From Arbacia lixula (taxonomy: Eukaryota; Echinodermata; Echinoidea; Arbacioida; Arbaciidae), in NCBI GenBank assembly GCA_963669155.1, contig OZ022581.1, forward strand, positions 11,505,997 through 11,569,996: a DNA stretch of 64,000 nucleotides, read 5' to 3'. Below, piece by piece: positions 1 through 15,000 of this stretch. The notes below the pieces were generated by a model. It searched no databases, was not told the DNA's origin, and was given only the letters and a program-made list of their open reading frames with translations. How positions within the stretch are numbered: position 1 is the stretch's first letter; every line of letters begins with the position of its first letter. The translations under genes and the position numbers were made by a program.

Positions 1-2986
1 CTGAGGCTGAGGCTGTGGCTGACCCATCATCATAATACACTATGTTTTCCTTTTTTTTATATGCCCAAAACAGACAGTTCTCAGTTTACATTGTAGTCTA
101 GATCTTTTTTTAGGAATGAATTTGAGATGGTGATGAATAGATGTTGTGCCAGTGGCAATGCTTCTGATTTTGTTTTCAATCTTTTCCCTATATTTTTTTT
201 TAGCCTGTCTGTACTCTATGGTTATTACCTAAAGGTTTAAGTCACTGGATACTTAATTTCCTCTCTTTCTTATCTTAAATATATATACATTTCTTTAACT
301 TGTCTTGGTTGTCTGTTACTCAATTATATTTCTCCATGCAATGTGAAGTACACATAGAATTGTTTTTCCTTTCATTGCGTAATTTCTGCCACAAAATGTG
401 GAGGATGATTTTTCTTCCATCCTTTCACTTCCTTTTTTTCCTGCGCAAAATATGTCTGGGCATTGATATCCCTTTTTGAATTTCTTAGAAAGTACAAAAA
501 CAGCATGTTTTCTCCATTGTTGTTTGACCTCTTTCTAATGCAAAACTTGGGTATTTCTTTCCTTTTGAATGGAAATAAGAGAAGATGTTTGCATCAAGTG
601 CATTACTTTATAGTACTAATTGAAGAAGTTAAGAGCTGGATGAAAACACTTTCTCTTATTTTGTTTTAAAGAAGATATTAAAGAAAGAGAAACATCTGCC
701 CACATCTCCTGCTAGAAATACAATCAAAAGAAGACTGGAGAAAATATCATTTTTGTTGAAGAAATGAAAGAAAGAAAAGAAGTATCTAGCCATGTTGCTC
801 TTTAGAATAAAGTAGATACATGCATAGGAAATTGCTTTTAGATCTAAACATATCGCATATTGTTTGCAGCAATTTCCCATCTATGTGGAAGAAATAGAAG
901 AAAGGAAAATAAGTATTAACTGGTTTGAAGAGAAAACCAGTCTACATGTACGTTCTTTGAACATTTACATGACTTCTACAGTATACATGTGTAATGCAGC
1001 AGTACTGTATGCATCTTTTTTGGTTAAAAAAAAAACAGAGTACAGTGGGCAGAATGGAGCTCCAGATCCAGAAGTAAGTTGGCATGTACTCACAAAAGTC
1101 TTGTGTAAAATGCTGCTGGTCTGTGTATTTGTTTTGCTGCATGGTTAATGAACACTAACACAAATGCAGCGGACTGTACGAGCCTGTGATGTGCTGATTT
1201 GTTTTAGATATGTTTTGTTTGATTTTTGTTTTGATTTTAAGTCATCCATTAAATGTTTTTATTTTTAACCTTTTCCTTTGATATTTTACTTTCAAAGAGG
1301 TGGCTGGCGACCTTCTCTCGAAATATCTATTGGGATCATTAACTGAATACATGTACATGTATTCCATATATTGCAATTTACGTATAATGTTGCAAACATC
1401 TATGTATCAAACAAAAACAACATTTACAAAGTGTTTTATTACTACACACAGTACAGTGTAAATTTAACATGGCAACTATATTGGGTGATGCTTAGTGTTG
1501 CTATTTGATAATTTTGGAGTGCTTCAGAAAATATTTTAGAATTATGAATGAAAATACTGTAAAATGTTAAAGACACAAGAGGTACATTTCTGAATTTTTG
1601 CCAATTCATAGAATTGATTTCATGTTGAAAAAAAAATCAAATGCAATAGCACACAAGTAACATGTGAATGAACTTGTGCATATATTCTTGCTCTTTTATT
1701 TAATTGACGTTTTGTATCAAAATTAAAAGCCTCAAACCACAAATGATGGCTGATTCCAAATGTGTTAAAAGTCACTAGTATGAATGTGACTGTTGGTATT
1801 ATTCCATGATTAATTATCTTTCAGAATAATCAGTCAACATTCCCCAGTATTCAGTCCAAGCTGGGGATAAATAAACAACTTCATCGCCGCACAGAAAGAT
1901 GTATATGTACGCTTGATGTACACAAGTTTTCGTCATGAAAACCACAGTAAACAAACCATTGTTGATACTGGCCAAAGCTCTTGTTAACAGTCATAATGGC
2001 ACTGGGTCACTCTACTGTACATGTACATGTATTTGTATGCAGTATGCAAGGAAAATACATACAGTAAGTGTACTGTTATATGTATTGTATTTCACACATT
2101 GACATGCTCACCTACATTATAAACATGGGCACATATTTCTAACAACTGATCTGGATAAGTGGGTAACTTCTTCTGTGTTATACAGTGTGAGGTAGTATTA
2201 ATTTCCCAAATTAATTTTGTAAGCTACTCCATGCATATATTTTCTCTTTAAATCAACTGATTTGGTTATAGTTCAGTTCATTTATGTCTTTATCGATTTT
2301 ATTGTATGTTTGTGTTAGGTTGCTTGAAGTAATAACCATGGATATGCAAGATCAGCATTTACTTTCTTACTGTTCTTACACTTATGTGTACTGAAATGTA
2401 CATGTGCATGTACTCAATATTTGCTTTTGTTTTGTACAGTAAATGTATAAATATTCTAACAATTTCTTGCATGACTGTTACATGTACTTACAAATATCAT
2501 GCATGTGTGGAAATTGTCACCTCAGTCAGTGCATTTTTAGTCTTGAGCTAAATTGGGTATCAATTTTTGCAGTGCATATGATACACATATTTGATCTTTT
2601 ATTGACTTAATATTGTTTCTTAACAATTATTGTTTGATATGTTAAGCTTGTTGCCTGAGTGTTGTTTAGCAAGGCAGTTTAGAAAACATCAACAAATGGA
2701 ATAAACATACACTACACAGTACACTACACTGTAGACCAAAAACTGTGTGTACATAACTTACCTGTTTACATAATTAAACCTCCATAGTTCCAAGTTTTGA
2801 AGTCATTCACACAGTGAAAAAGTGCTTGGTGGCTCAGTGATTTAGCCTCTGAAAATAATAAAATCATTGTAGAAAACAAAAATGTCAGTGAGTATGATAC
2901 ATGAGGTAATGTACATACATGTCCATGTATAGCATGGTTCAGTCTTTCAGAGTGTTTGTTTAATGACGTACATGTAAGTTGGCTAT
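1..2986. other. Non-coding sequence upstream of NDRG, no gene seen
   Basis: No open frame here resembles a known protein and no exon could be supported. The sequence is AT-rich and contains frequent alternating TACATG/CATGTA palindromes, for example 1348-1361 and 2017-2031. The NDRG coding exon at 6023 begins with a splice acceptor, so this stretch could hold a 5' non-coding exon or be part of a first intron, but I cannot place one. Confidence 0.5.
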
Positions 2987-3729
2987 TTAAAGACAGCCCG
3001 TCCCTTTTTCAGATCACCACAAAACCATCGGAACATTGGCAAAACATAAAGAGAAGTGTTAGCAAATAATGGACATAAACAACGTCTTATTAATAGTCTT
3101 TACCTCACAAAACCATCGAAACATTGGCAAAACATATAGAGAAGTGTTAGCAAGCTGTATATTCATAATTTGAAACCGATACATGGTGTAAAATAAAAAA
3201 AACAACGTCTGATTAATAGTCTTTACCTCAGGCTCTTAGCAGTTTGTGTTGAAATATCTGCTTTATTGATTAATCTGTTTATTAAATTATAAAACACATT
3301 ATAAAAAAAAAAATTCTATAGAAGGAATCATCTCCAAAGTTTGTTTATTACTCATAAATTAGGATTTCACACATGCATAATAACCACATAGATACTGGAA
3401 CAAAGACTAATACTTTTTTTGTAGTACGAAAAAAGTCGGTTTGAAATTTAACGGCTGAAATTTTTACATATACAGAAAGCTTCAACATGCTATATTCTTC
3501 GAAATGGTCTTGAATCACACTTTCTTCAATTTACGATCGTGATAGACGATTTAAAATTTTAGGCTTGCAAAAGGGACGGACAATCTTTAACGGCTGAAAT
3601 TTTTACATACACAGAAAGCTTCGACATGCTTTATTCTTAGAAATGGTCTTGAATCACACTTTCTTCAATTTATGATTGTGATAGGCGATTTCAAATTTTA
3701 AGCTTGCAAAAGGGACGGACAATCTTTAA
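2987..3729. mobile_element. Non-autonomous element with ~22-bp TIRs and internal duplications
   Basis: The left end (about 2987-3008, TTAAAGACAGCCCGTCCC) is matched by the inverted right end (about 3707-3729, reading TTAAAGATTGTCCGTCCC on the other strand). Inside, a segment beginning with ACAAAACCATCG is repeated at about 3020 and 3110. The right-hand ~140 bp is tandemly duplicated (about 3450-3589 and 3591-3729), so the terminal GGGACGGACAATCTTT occurs twice. There is no coding capacity, so it is a MITE-like element whose superfamily I do not recognise. Confidence 0.75.
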
Positions 3730-4436
3730 GGAGCCTATACATTGTACATACTGTATGTGTGCAACTGCACATACTTGTACTGTATGAAGAGTACCATGCA
3801 CATCTAATGTATCTCATGTACTTGTACATGTGGGAGCTGTGGAGGCAACTGTGAATTCAAATCTAATTTCCGTCTAACTCAATAACACCCTGTCCCCTCA
3901 AATCCACAATGAATAAAGACGTCTGGCAGGTAAGCTGACGTTGACATAAAATTTGCAAGGAATGGGTGCTACTCAACTCAAAGTTTGGTGCAGGGTCTAT
4001 TACATGTATTTCATTATGTACAATGTACATTGGTTACTTAATGGCCAGCCATTCCTGAGCTGTATATTGTACACACAGTACTCAAATTGTATTTACAAAT
4101 TTACAAATTGAGTACATAAATATAAGCATGAATAATCGTTTTGCATGAGCAATCGACTACTTTTCAAGTCTGATGTGTTAGCCTAGTGTTAGGGTGTATT
4201 TAAGGATCACTATCTATCATTAAAAATGAATTAGTTCCTAAATGTACTGTACAATACATGTACATGTAATTGTACACTGTACTGCAAATGTACTAGATAA
4301 AGATTTATCCCAGTACTTCTTCACTGATTTAAACAAACAATAAAATCATATTTATGAATACCTAGACAGATACCCAGTACTGCATTCATGATTAATATCG
4401 TAAACAAAGGCAACCTAAACACAACAAAAAAAAGTA
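3730..4436. other. Intergenic or intronic sequence, nothing recognised
   Basis: AT-rich spacer between two inverted-repeat elements. It contains TACATG/CATGTA palindromes, for example 4255-4268. No coding, RNA or regulatory feature could be supported. Confidence 0.4.
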
Positions 4437-5142
4437 AGTCCCCCCCCCCCCCTAAGCAATATAGCATAACTTTTTATCGAAGAGGTTTTGGGCAAAATAA
4501 TTTGGCAGGATTGTTCCTTAACTTATTGACTAATTCATGTGTGAAAATCACATTAATCCAATTAGTCATGCATGAGTGGGCAAATTTTTTAAGGCAAAAA
4601 TGTCACTTTTCAAAAGTCACAAGGGTAATTTGGGGATTCTGTCACATGAAATTTTGATGAATTCCATTTCTGGTGCATAATTTGTCCTTTCAATGTTTAT
4701 TATCCATCTCTCGATGCACTAACACCTATCCCAGCACTTAAACCATTGTTCTGGTTGAGTGAGCACAAATACTCATCCTTCTTGAGTTTGAAACTTTTAA
4801 AAACCCTCTATTTTGGTGAAAAGATGAAACTGGATATTTTAACAAAGATGTAACATGACCTCTTATTTTAATATAAGAAATCATTTTTGTGCCATGGTTG
4901 AGTGAAAACGCTTTAAAAATCACACAAGAAATGCCAAAATGTATTGTTAAAACGGCATAAACAATTACCCTTGTGACTTTTGAAAAGTGACATTTTGCCT
5001 TTAAAATTTGCCCACTCATGCATGACTAATTGGATCAATGTGATTTTCTCATTAGTCAATAAGTTACGGAACAATCCTGCCAAATTATTTTGCCCCAAAA
5101 CTCATTGATAAAAAGTTATGCTACTTTGCTTAGGGGGCCAGG
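4437..5142. mobile_element. Foldback element with ~180-bp inverted arms and C/G-tract ends
   Basis: The left arm (about 4441-4637) starts with a C homopolymer followed by CTAAGCAATATAGCATAAC. The right arm (about 4966-5139) is its inverted copy, ending TTATGCTACTTTGCTTAGGGGG. Both arms include the matched segments AAGTCACAAGGGTAATT and AATTACCCTTGTGACTT. The spacer is about 330 bp and non-coding. The short frames over the arms are mirror translations of the same repeat, not genes. Confidence 0.8.
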
Positions 5143-6022
5143 AGGAGGGGGGGGGGGGGGGGGGGGGGGTTGGGGGTGAGGACTTTTTTGTTGTGTTTAG
5201 AAGTGTAGTGGTTGAGTGTGTGGCAATGAAATCAACATCTACCAGGATATACACATGCCTGAATGATGCTATTGTTTATGATAATATTGTTTACATTTAT
5301 GAATAATACAAATTTTATTTTGTGACTAATATTTGTCCACATGAAAGGCCTCTGAAATTTGTCATAAGTTTATGGTTACACAGCTTACAACCACTGCATG
5401 CCCCAATGAGCATGCAATTGTATTTTGTTGTTCTTCTAAAACATACACAATGTGTCATACAGTACCAGTAGCAATCAGTATTTGTGACTCATACTGTATG
5501 CATGCAGCAGATACGTCAGATAGTTTTCCATGATTGGTTTGTGGTTGCCTTGCCTACCAGGGACTATAATTCATGAAACTGTCCCAAGCCTACCGGTAGT
5601 TACATGTAGTTACTAAAGTGCATTCAGCTACTTGCATGTTTAGTCATTGTAACTACACTGTAAGTTTATTAGGGTAGTAAGGCCCCAATGCCCAGCCAAT
5701 GCTCTTATTTTGTTCTTGAAATGACCACTCTTTGTGGTTCTTTATTTATTTCTATCCATCATCAATTGGAATAATGGCAAAGGGATCATTTAATGTTTTT
5801 TTTTAATTATTTGATATTTATGATTGTCTGAAATTGACTGTACCGGTTTGAAATGTCCCTTCTGCCCAAAGTTTGTGACCTCATGACTAATATGAATTGT
5901 GAAAAAGTGCTTATTCTTTTTGCTTCTATTGTAAAATGTGTTTCTCCTAAGGACCAAGACAAAATCCATCCATGATAAAAGGATTGCTTTATGAATTAAT
6001 TTTTGACATCCTTGTCTTGCAG
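5143..6022. other. G-tract and spacer leading to the NDRG splice acceptor
   Basis: It begins with a long interrupted G homopolymer (about 5148-5169), then plain AT-rich sequence with no recognisable gene. It ends with a pyrimidine-rich tract and the acceptor AG at 6021-6022 that precedes the first NDRG coding exon. Confidence 0.5.
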
Positions 6023-6041
6023 TGAGCGAGAGCTGGATAAG

Positions 6042-9000
6042 ATGTCGTACAGCAAGCTAGGAGCGGAAGACGTAGAGCTTCCGGATGTGGATGAGAGTCA
6101 GGGCTTGACCGGTGGTTTGCTGGAAGATAGCAACAAAGGGGGTCAAGGTGACCAGGTCAAGGGTCAGGATGGGAGCCAGCCGGTCAGGGCCAAGAGCTTT
6201 GATGGCTTTGAGGACCCTAGCCAGCCTCTCCTGCTGTCCGGGAACGCTGTGTCCGTTAATTATGAGGTGATTAGATTTGCGATTTAACCCTCGTAGTCCC
6301 ATAGGCAATAAAGGGTGTTGTAATTGACGTGGGATTATCATTGCATTTTAAGTAATGAGAGGGTTGAAAAGTGAATATCGTTGATTGCAGTGGTAGGTAA
6401 CTTGTGATACACACAAACTGCAATTGCAAATAGTGCATGTATGTGGAGTCATTTTCTAGGTTCTAGGTTTCTGTTCTTGTGAAATATACTATTGAATTCA
6501 AATTATGGGTCTTTGTGATTTGTGGCAATGATGGAGGTTAACCCTTTGTGTGCCAGATAAAATGCTGCGCTATGGGTTAACTTGTGCAAAAATGCATCAC
6601 GAGTACTTGAAGGGTTGAATATATGCCATTTTTTTTACTACTTCATCATTTGACTGCATTTGTGGGATTGTCATTTGCAGCTTGACTTTGTGGAGACAGA
6701 GTGGGGGAACATTCTGGTGGCCATCCAAGGCGACCGCACCAAGCCTGCCATTGTCACCTACCACGATATCGGACTGAACCGTAAGTTTGCATGACATGTA
6801 ACTAAACATCTGATACCTTCGACCCTAAGTTTATACCAGGAAATGAATGTATTTATTTTTGGGGTAAACTTTTTTTTTTTTACCTGCTTTGCCCTGCTTA
6901 CAACATATAAAACAAGACCATTTCCATAATTTGTGTTCGTCGCTTTCACTGATCCCTCAAATGCATGCTGCATTCAATTTGAACTCATACTTTGATTGTG
7001 GCACGTGTAGTCATAGTGTGTGAATTTTCCATGGCACATTGAGTCCAGTAGTAAACTCAAGGTAGTGAACAGGAAGACTTGTTTACAATCTCAAAGGAAA
7101 TGGGGCAGGTGAGAGTCATTGTCTGCTTACGAGATACTTCCCATTCCAATAAAAGAGTGTCTTCTCCAATTCCTTTTTACTCATAGAATGCTGTATTGTG
7201 CTGTGTCTTTATCCTTCTAATGTACATTACTATAGACATTTTTGCCCTGTGAGTCACTTTCACCGCCCATTACTAGTCTACAAGGTACATGTGCACTCAC
7301 TATAAGAAACATACAGACCTACATGTACATGTGTGAAATGCAGACATTTATTTATCGAAGCACTTCCAAAGACGATCTAGAGTTCTAAATTCAACCTGGT
7401 AATAGACATGTACATGAAGGTACATTTATCACTTGTAGCTTCAAAATTATACATATGTATGATATGCTTCAATTCACAAAATGAGAAATAGAGGTACAGA
7501 AATTATGATACATACAAAAAAATGGAAAGAGATGCTGATAGAAAGAGTGTATCAATAGATGAAAGCAATCAATGTCCTGGGGCCATATTCATGAAAGTTT
7601 ACTAGCCTAGTTGCTTACTACAACGCATGCTATTTTTTGCGCTTTATTAACTAACTAGGCTTAGTAAGGTTTCGTGAATATGGCCTGACTGGTAACAATA
7701 GTACCAGCACATTATAAGTAACAAGAGACTGAAGTAGATGGAGAGCTTTGATGCCAGTGTCATTAACATACATTGCATCAAACAAACAAGCAAGATGTTC
7801 TGCATTTTGGAAATATTCTCATTTGTTTGAATTTGAGTGTGAATTCAAAATTGTCACCAAATGTTAGCATTTGCAGTTTTGTGCAATAATATGTACCGGT
7901 GCTGGTTGCTGAATTGTTTCAACCACAGTATTTCATGTAAATATGTATTTTTCAAATGTATTTTGAATGTGAAAGGTAGGCATCTGTGTATTAACCCTTT
8001 AAACTCTTTGCTTTTCTCCTCCTTCTGCCATTGTGGACTTAGATGTGTCATGTTTCCAGGGGTTCTTCAACTTCCCTGACATGCAGCCCATCCTCAAGCA
8101 CTTCTGTGTGTTCCACATCAACGCACCAGGGCAGGAGCAGGGTGCAGCACAACTGCCTGAAAAGTGAGTTTCTGGGGTTAGTTTGTCTGTCCGTCTATGT
8201 GTCTGTGTGTGTGTGTGTGTGCTACATCAATGGCAGGAGCAGGGTGCAGCACAACTGCCTGAAAAGTGAGTTTCTGGGGATAGCATGTGTGTTTGTCCGT
8301 ATGTCTGTCTGTCAGTCTATCTCTCTCTTTGTGAGTGTCCCACATCAATGCGCCTGGCCAGGAGCACAGTGCAGCATTACATGCTCTTTTAGTCCTTATG
8401 GAATAATCTGTCTGTCTATCTCTCTCTATGCATATGTGAATAATTGATTTGCTACTAGCAATCCCCTCTATGATCATATTCATAATACATGTGGCAGACT
8501 ATATTGTCATATTTGTGTCTTTCAATATTTCTTCCATCAGCTTTGAATACCCAGACATGGACAACCTATCGGAAACGCTCATCAGTGTCCTCAACCATTT
8601 TAGGTAAGTGGTTAAGACTCTGAAACATATGAGCATCTTTCAATTTCTTTGGAACGCTTGTTTTCATCGTAACACAGAACAACTGATTGACTAGTTCTTG
8701 AATAGAATGGAGAGAAGTGCTGTTATCTTGCAGTTGAATGAAAGTGATATACAAAAACAGTTGTAAATAATGTTTAGTTAAAGGACTTGTTTCTAATATA
8801 CATGTGTAGTTGTGAAAAGAGATATTCTACTGGTTTTAGAAACTGCTAAATTATTGATATGCTGAATATTCTACTGATATCACATATATGGTATATTTTG
8901 ATGGTGGGAAGCATAAATACATGAGGAGAAATGAACTAACCGTTATTATTGTTATTGTTCAGTATGATTTGTTATCACTAAAGCAAAATCAGGCAAACAG

Positions 9001-12000
9001 CAAGTTAAAAAGCTGTGTGACTTTCCCCCTAAACAGAGAGTTAATACTTTAATTTGTGTACATGTAGGGTCCATGCATTTGTATACATTTTTATCTAAAT
9101 TGTGTGTGAAAATCTTTCTGACAGATTACAATTAATACATTTAAATATGTTCAATATGAAATTAAAGTGATGCATATTTATTTACAGTATCAAGAAGTTC
9201 ATTGGCTTTGGAGTTGGAGCTGGTGCTAACATCCTTGCAAGATTTGAGGTAATGATTATGATTCTCTATTTCGTTCCTTTAACTCCTGATGTGTCACTTA
9301 GACATTAACACTGGTCCCATTAGGCAGCAGTTTACATGTCATACAAATGGTTCAATGTGGTGTGGTCAAATATCTAAAAGGATAATCAAATGACATGCCT
9401 ACAGTGGAATCCAATTAAAAGATGTCTGATCTAGATGAAAGCAGGACTATGTTTACACGTTCATGCAATGCACAAGCTAGGTATTGTCTGATCTAGTTCA
9501 AAGCAGGGCCATACACATTTATGCAATGCACAAGCTAGATATTTTGAAAGTTATAGTTCAGCTCCACTTAATGTGAATTTTTCCTCATTCTCCCTCCAGC
9601 TCTCTCATCCCACGTATGTTGAAGCGCTCATTCTGGTCAACTGCGTCTCAACACAGTCAAGTTGGGGCGAGTGGCTGCAACAGAAGGTAAGAAAAAAGAA
9701 ACCTGTTCTTTTGTGACTATGACTCAGTTTAGTGATAGTGAATGGTGGTGGCAGGTTCATACTTCACTCGATTTCTCCTGCTTTCCCTTAAAGTTAAAGT
9801 TAAGGGAAAGAAATGGTCATGATTATGGGCTTTAATATTAGCAGAACCATTCTGTTGTCAGTAATGGGTCTGGAATTTGCTTTATTTTAGTTATTCTACA
9901 TTTTGAGATGATTACTTCCTAGTATTCCAGAAATCAAAGAAGAATTAAAGTCATGTTCATGGTAGACTGGCATTCAATGCATCATGGGATCTTAAGTCTT
10001 TACTGCTATTATTCCATACCGTAAATTGTATAAATGGGTACTTTGTAGGGAGTGCATGACTATGTGAATGATCTTTACCCCACCCCAGTAATTGTGCGTG
10101 GGCAAAGATTACTCCCCGCGAGTAGCGATAGTGCAAACCACCAAAATGATCTTGAGTATTTCAGCATGTATGCACATTATTTTCACAGTAATGCCATAGA
10201 AAGCATTAATGATCTAAAACAACATGTTAAATGTATTTGATTCATCTTATTCAAATCCTTTAGCTCTCAGCATACTACCTAAGAAAGAACGGCATGACGA
10301 ACTACACCCAAGAGTACCTTCTGTGGCACTACTTTGGAAAGGTCAGTTTATGATTCTCTGAAGCTGCATTGAAATAGGCAGTTCACCAACGTCACTCTCT
10401 GCCTGCTGTTTTACACCATCTATTTCCAATTATCCCTATCGCATATAGCCGATATCAAGCTATATTACCTTGATATCTGATTGATTGCTCTTGGGACATA
10501 TACTTCCGGTAAGAGTTTGGTACATATTCGATTCATGCAATAACGCACAGAATCTGTAATTTTGACCCTTGTAAACCTTGTAATGTTAATACCGTTCGTG
10601 ACCTAAATGGATGGGTTGTTACATGGACGAAGGACTTGAAAAAAAATACCACCAATCACTCACGGCGATGTTTTTGCCTACCTCAACATTGATTGTGGAT
10701 GGACTAATGAAAGGATGAAAAGACACAAGCAATATGATGGCTATAGAATGTTCGTGGACCAGAAGTTCATATCCCAAGAATTAAAGATAAAAGAATTAGA
10801 GCACCACACACGTTTAGATTCCTTGTCTCTTGCTTGTGATGCAGAAATACATTCAATGATGAATAAAGGATATTAAACCTGGGAGTGTTTTAAAGTGCCA
10901 CAACTTATACAATATTGCTATGTATGTGTAGTTATATTTTTGAAACCAAATGTAATTTTTATCAGCTCTCTCTAAGAGAAAGGGTTTTGACTGGCAATGC
11001 AAATGATCCCTTTGAAAGAGTATTGCACCCATTGTAGGTAAAAGCATTTAAATCTAAACATTTCAAATACTGCAGAAAATAGTGCATTGTGGGTTAGAAT
11101 ATACTAGTGCACAAACTAGCCTCGTTTTACACAAAGTGCTGGCTCAAAGATCACAGCTATGTTCCAACAATTGCGCTTAGTGAGATTTTGACCAAAGTTG
11201 AAGAATCAGTGTTTAAATCTCACTTATTTTGGTGTACTCAATGTGTTCGTACAATAAGCTGCTTGTTGCACACTGTACATGTATACTTAGAGTTTGATGA
11301 ACTTGTTTACTCCAAAGATTTTTTTTACAGGTGCATGGTGTACATTTCAAATTCCCCATTCCATCTATTGCACTTCCTGAAATGTACTCAGAATAATCCC
11401 AAGATTGAAATCTACAGGCCATCATGGTTGATTTCACCAGATGATAAATGGAGTCTAGATTCCGAAAGAGACATGAAGTACATTTCTGCCAATCATAGTG
11501 AATTTCAAAATTGTGTGTTTCTTTTTTATTTTATGTGATTGTAGCAAGATAAATATCATGTTTGTTTTTAGCCATAGCTTGTATTAATTAATCTCTCCCT
11601 CCACACTTTTTGTCGTGACAAAGATTATTAAAAAATGGTTGTTACTAAATTAATTACTAGTATATTAAAATAATGTGTGTATACTGTATCTTATTTTAAT
11701 GACATATTTTGTAATAAAAAAACTGAAAGTGATAGGTGAGCTAGTCTTCAAATAAATTAATTTATTCTTCTGCAGAGGACGATGGAGACACATCACGAGT
11801 TGGTGGCGCTGTTTAGGGAGAACTTGGCCAAGAATGTCAATGCCTACAACCTCTCACTGTTTGTCAACTCATACATCAGGTGAGAGTTTTGTTCCTTTTT
11901 TTGACAAACAATAGAAGAAATTATCTTCATAATTAAACTGAAAGAGGGTATGGGGAGGGGCGGGGGGGGGGGGGGGGGGATGGAATGTCCCCTTTTGAAT

Positions 12001-15000
12001 GGTTGGTGTCTGGTTTGTTGTATCCATGGTACACTAAACAATAAATGCATTTTTCAAGTGTCTCTGCTCAACCTGTAAAAAGAGAGTGTAGCCCATTTAC
12101 AAACTCCTGTAAAGCATTGCATGAAAAACAAGAACAGGTTTTAAAACATGGAATGTCACAGAAATGGAAATTCCAATAATGCTTGAAAAATGTTTGACTT
12201 TTGTAATTTCTCTCCCAGGCTCAACTGCCTTTTTAAATACAAATGAAGGTTTGGATTAACAGCTATATGATTCATTTCTCTACTTGATTATGTCTCATCA
12301 AAACGCTGTTAAGAAATGTCTCTGTGTTCATCATTCATTTTTTTGAGATGCTGAGACTGTGATGTTGAAGATGAAATGCATCTGTTTGAATGCAGCTTTT
12401 TACACTGTAACTGCTTATTCTTGATCATTCTTTCCGTATTGTCTTGTGTGCAGGCGGACAGACCTGAACATCCGCCGTGAGTTGGACCCCTTCAAGCAGA
12501 AGGCAGTGCGGTGTATCAATGCCAACACTATGCTCATTGTGGGAGCCAACTCACCGCACGTCAATGATTCAGTGAGTTCAGGGGTAGACTGACACTCAGC
12601 GATGGATGCCAGCTTTCAGGCAGACAGCTTGATTGTAGGGGCTGACACATGAGTATTTGCCACACAGACTTTAAAAAAAAGCAAATTGCAGGGTTTCTTT
12701 CAAGCCTGATGTCATGAAAAAAATGCCCATAATGATAGTTTGCATTTTGCCCTGTGAGGATATAAAAATATTCCAAGGGCCTCTTTTTTGCCTCACTGGT
12801 CCTCATTTGCCCTGACCTTGGTGTAATTTTTTTCGTGATTTGTCTTTTCATTTGCATTTTTTTTCCCTAGTTTGAAGAGAACTCTAACCAGTGTTGATTA
12901 CATGTAATATAAACACCCATCCAATTTTTTTTCTCATGAGTAATACCACATGCAATTTTTTTAAAGCCATTTCCAGTCATTTATACAGAAAAAAAAATCA
13001 TACAACTCAAGCAAATTAGTCCTTTCTTTGCTGAGGAGTCTTTATTTCACATGATGCAGGATCGTTGAATAAACATGTTTTTTCCGCTTTTCCACAGGTG
13101 GAGATGAACGGCCGTATGATGCCTGAGCGCAGCCAGTGGATCAAGATGGCTGACTCTGGGGGCATGATCCTTGAGGAGCAGCCAGCCAAGCTCGCTGAGG
13201 CCATGAGGCTCTTCCTCCAGGGCCTGGGATACGGTAAGCTCTCATACTCCTCAACCCTCTCATTACCATCGGCATGACGATGTGTAGTGTGCCAATGGCG
13301 TTTGCAAGGTCTGGTACTGATGGGGTTAACCCCTCTCCGGTGCCAGGCGGAATGCTGCTCTTCCATAGAATTTAAAGGGATATTTCACCCTGAAAATAAG
13401 TTGGTTGCAATAAAGCAGAAACATAAAAGAAACATAATAGTGAAAGTTTGACGAAAATCCGTCAAAGGATAAGAGAGATATGATCTTTTGTGACGTCACG
13501 TGTGTGGTGCCCTCCCATATGTTGCGTACATAATAATTCCACAAAATCAAAACTTTAAATGATCGTAAATTTCTTGTCCTTTGATGGATTTTCATCAAAC
13601 CTTCACTAATATGTTTCTTTCATGCGTCTTCTTTTATTGGAACCAAATAAATTGCAAGGTAAACTAATTACAACAAAAATATATGCGCATTCCTCAAAAA
13701 ATCGTGGCTATTCACGAAAAAATCACATTTTTGCGTTCACCAGACAAAAATGTGAGAATGCGACCGAGGTCGAAACTCTGATGTTTAAATCTCACTGAGT
13801 TTAGTGTGTTTTGAATGCCTCTAATGAAGTCAACTTCTCATTCAGAGAAAGATGTTGTTTTATAGGATTAAATCTTTCTGTGCTTAATTTTTGAAGATAT
13901 GATTAACATCCTGTGATGAAAACTGGTTCATGCAAACAAATCATCAAGTGGACTTGAATAGCGTAAGGGGATTAACAGCACCTCAATCCTTTCCATTGAC
14001 TGCCTGCTCTTTGGGAAAAAAAATCACATTGGGTCATTAGTCCAAACTATGAGAGTGCCACTTTTAGAGTTAACTCCTTATACATGTATGCCAGTGAAAA
14101 ATCAAGATTTCATTGATGAACTGTTCTGTCAGGCTGTTAGAAAAAGGGTCTCCTTCATGCTTCATTCAAAAGCCTGGCATGACTCTAGTGTAGTAGGTGA
14201 AACATTTTGTAACTGCATAACTTTGCTAACCTCAGATGAAATACTAATGAAGCTCCATTATATCATGTGTTGCTACAGGATAATATATTACTGTGCATAT
14301 CTTGTTTGCAGGCAAAAACAGAAAAACATTTCACTCGTAGTAGCAGATCTAGTGATAGAATGCCAATGTGTTTTACTTTTTCATCATGTTTGAAATGTAA
14401 TTCTATAATCAGCTGCAAATTCATTCCATGTTTTATGAGTATAGCCAAGAAAAAAAAACATGAAAGATAGCAATTGCAAAATTTAGTCTATATCAGCTGA
14501 GTTGAGATGGAGGCAGTTTTCTAATTTCTTGATGTTAAACTGTTCTTGCGATTTAAAAGAAAGGAAGGGAAAGAAATGCTCTGCTGTCAAGCTTTCATTG
14601 CTGCTCCACCCATCCATCTATCTGTCTATTTTCTTTCTCCAATCTTGTTCCCACATGAGCCTACACTGAAAGTCGTATGTTTGTTTTTGAAGACACCTAT
14701 AATGAGTAGTGAGAAATGCAACAGAAAGCTTTTAAGAATGCCCCCAAAAGAGATAAGCATGGAACAAAACACAACCCTTCCTTTAAGACTTTTGAGTTTC
14801 TCCTTCCTCACGGCCTGTCATCTCACAAGTTCTCACTGTCCTTATGTACTTCAAAAAGTGATTAAACTCTATTTCTTTCCTCCAACACCTCATGGAATGC
14901 ATGGGACTGCACTAACAGTTCCCTGGGTGAAATCGTAAATACTTGAGTGTTTGTCTATGAGATTAGCTTGAAATGCATGTGCCTACACTGTACATAGTGG

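Noticed and set aside
9188-9248. Active-site nucleophile elbow of a serine hydrolase in the NDRG protein
   Set aside because: The motif GVGAGAN lacks the catalytic serine. NDRG proteins are known to be inactive hydrolase relatives.
11107-11538. 143-codon frame inside an NDRG intron
   Set aside because: No recognisable domain, AT-rich codons, and no supporting splice or start context.
14546-14938. 130-codon frame in the last NDRG intron as an alternative C-terminal exon
   Set aside because: No similarity to NDRG tails and no phase-matched acceptor at its edge.
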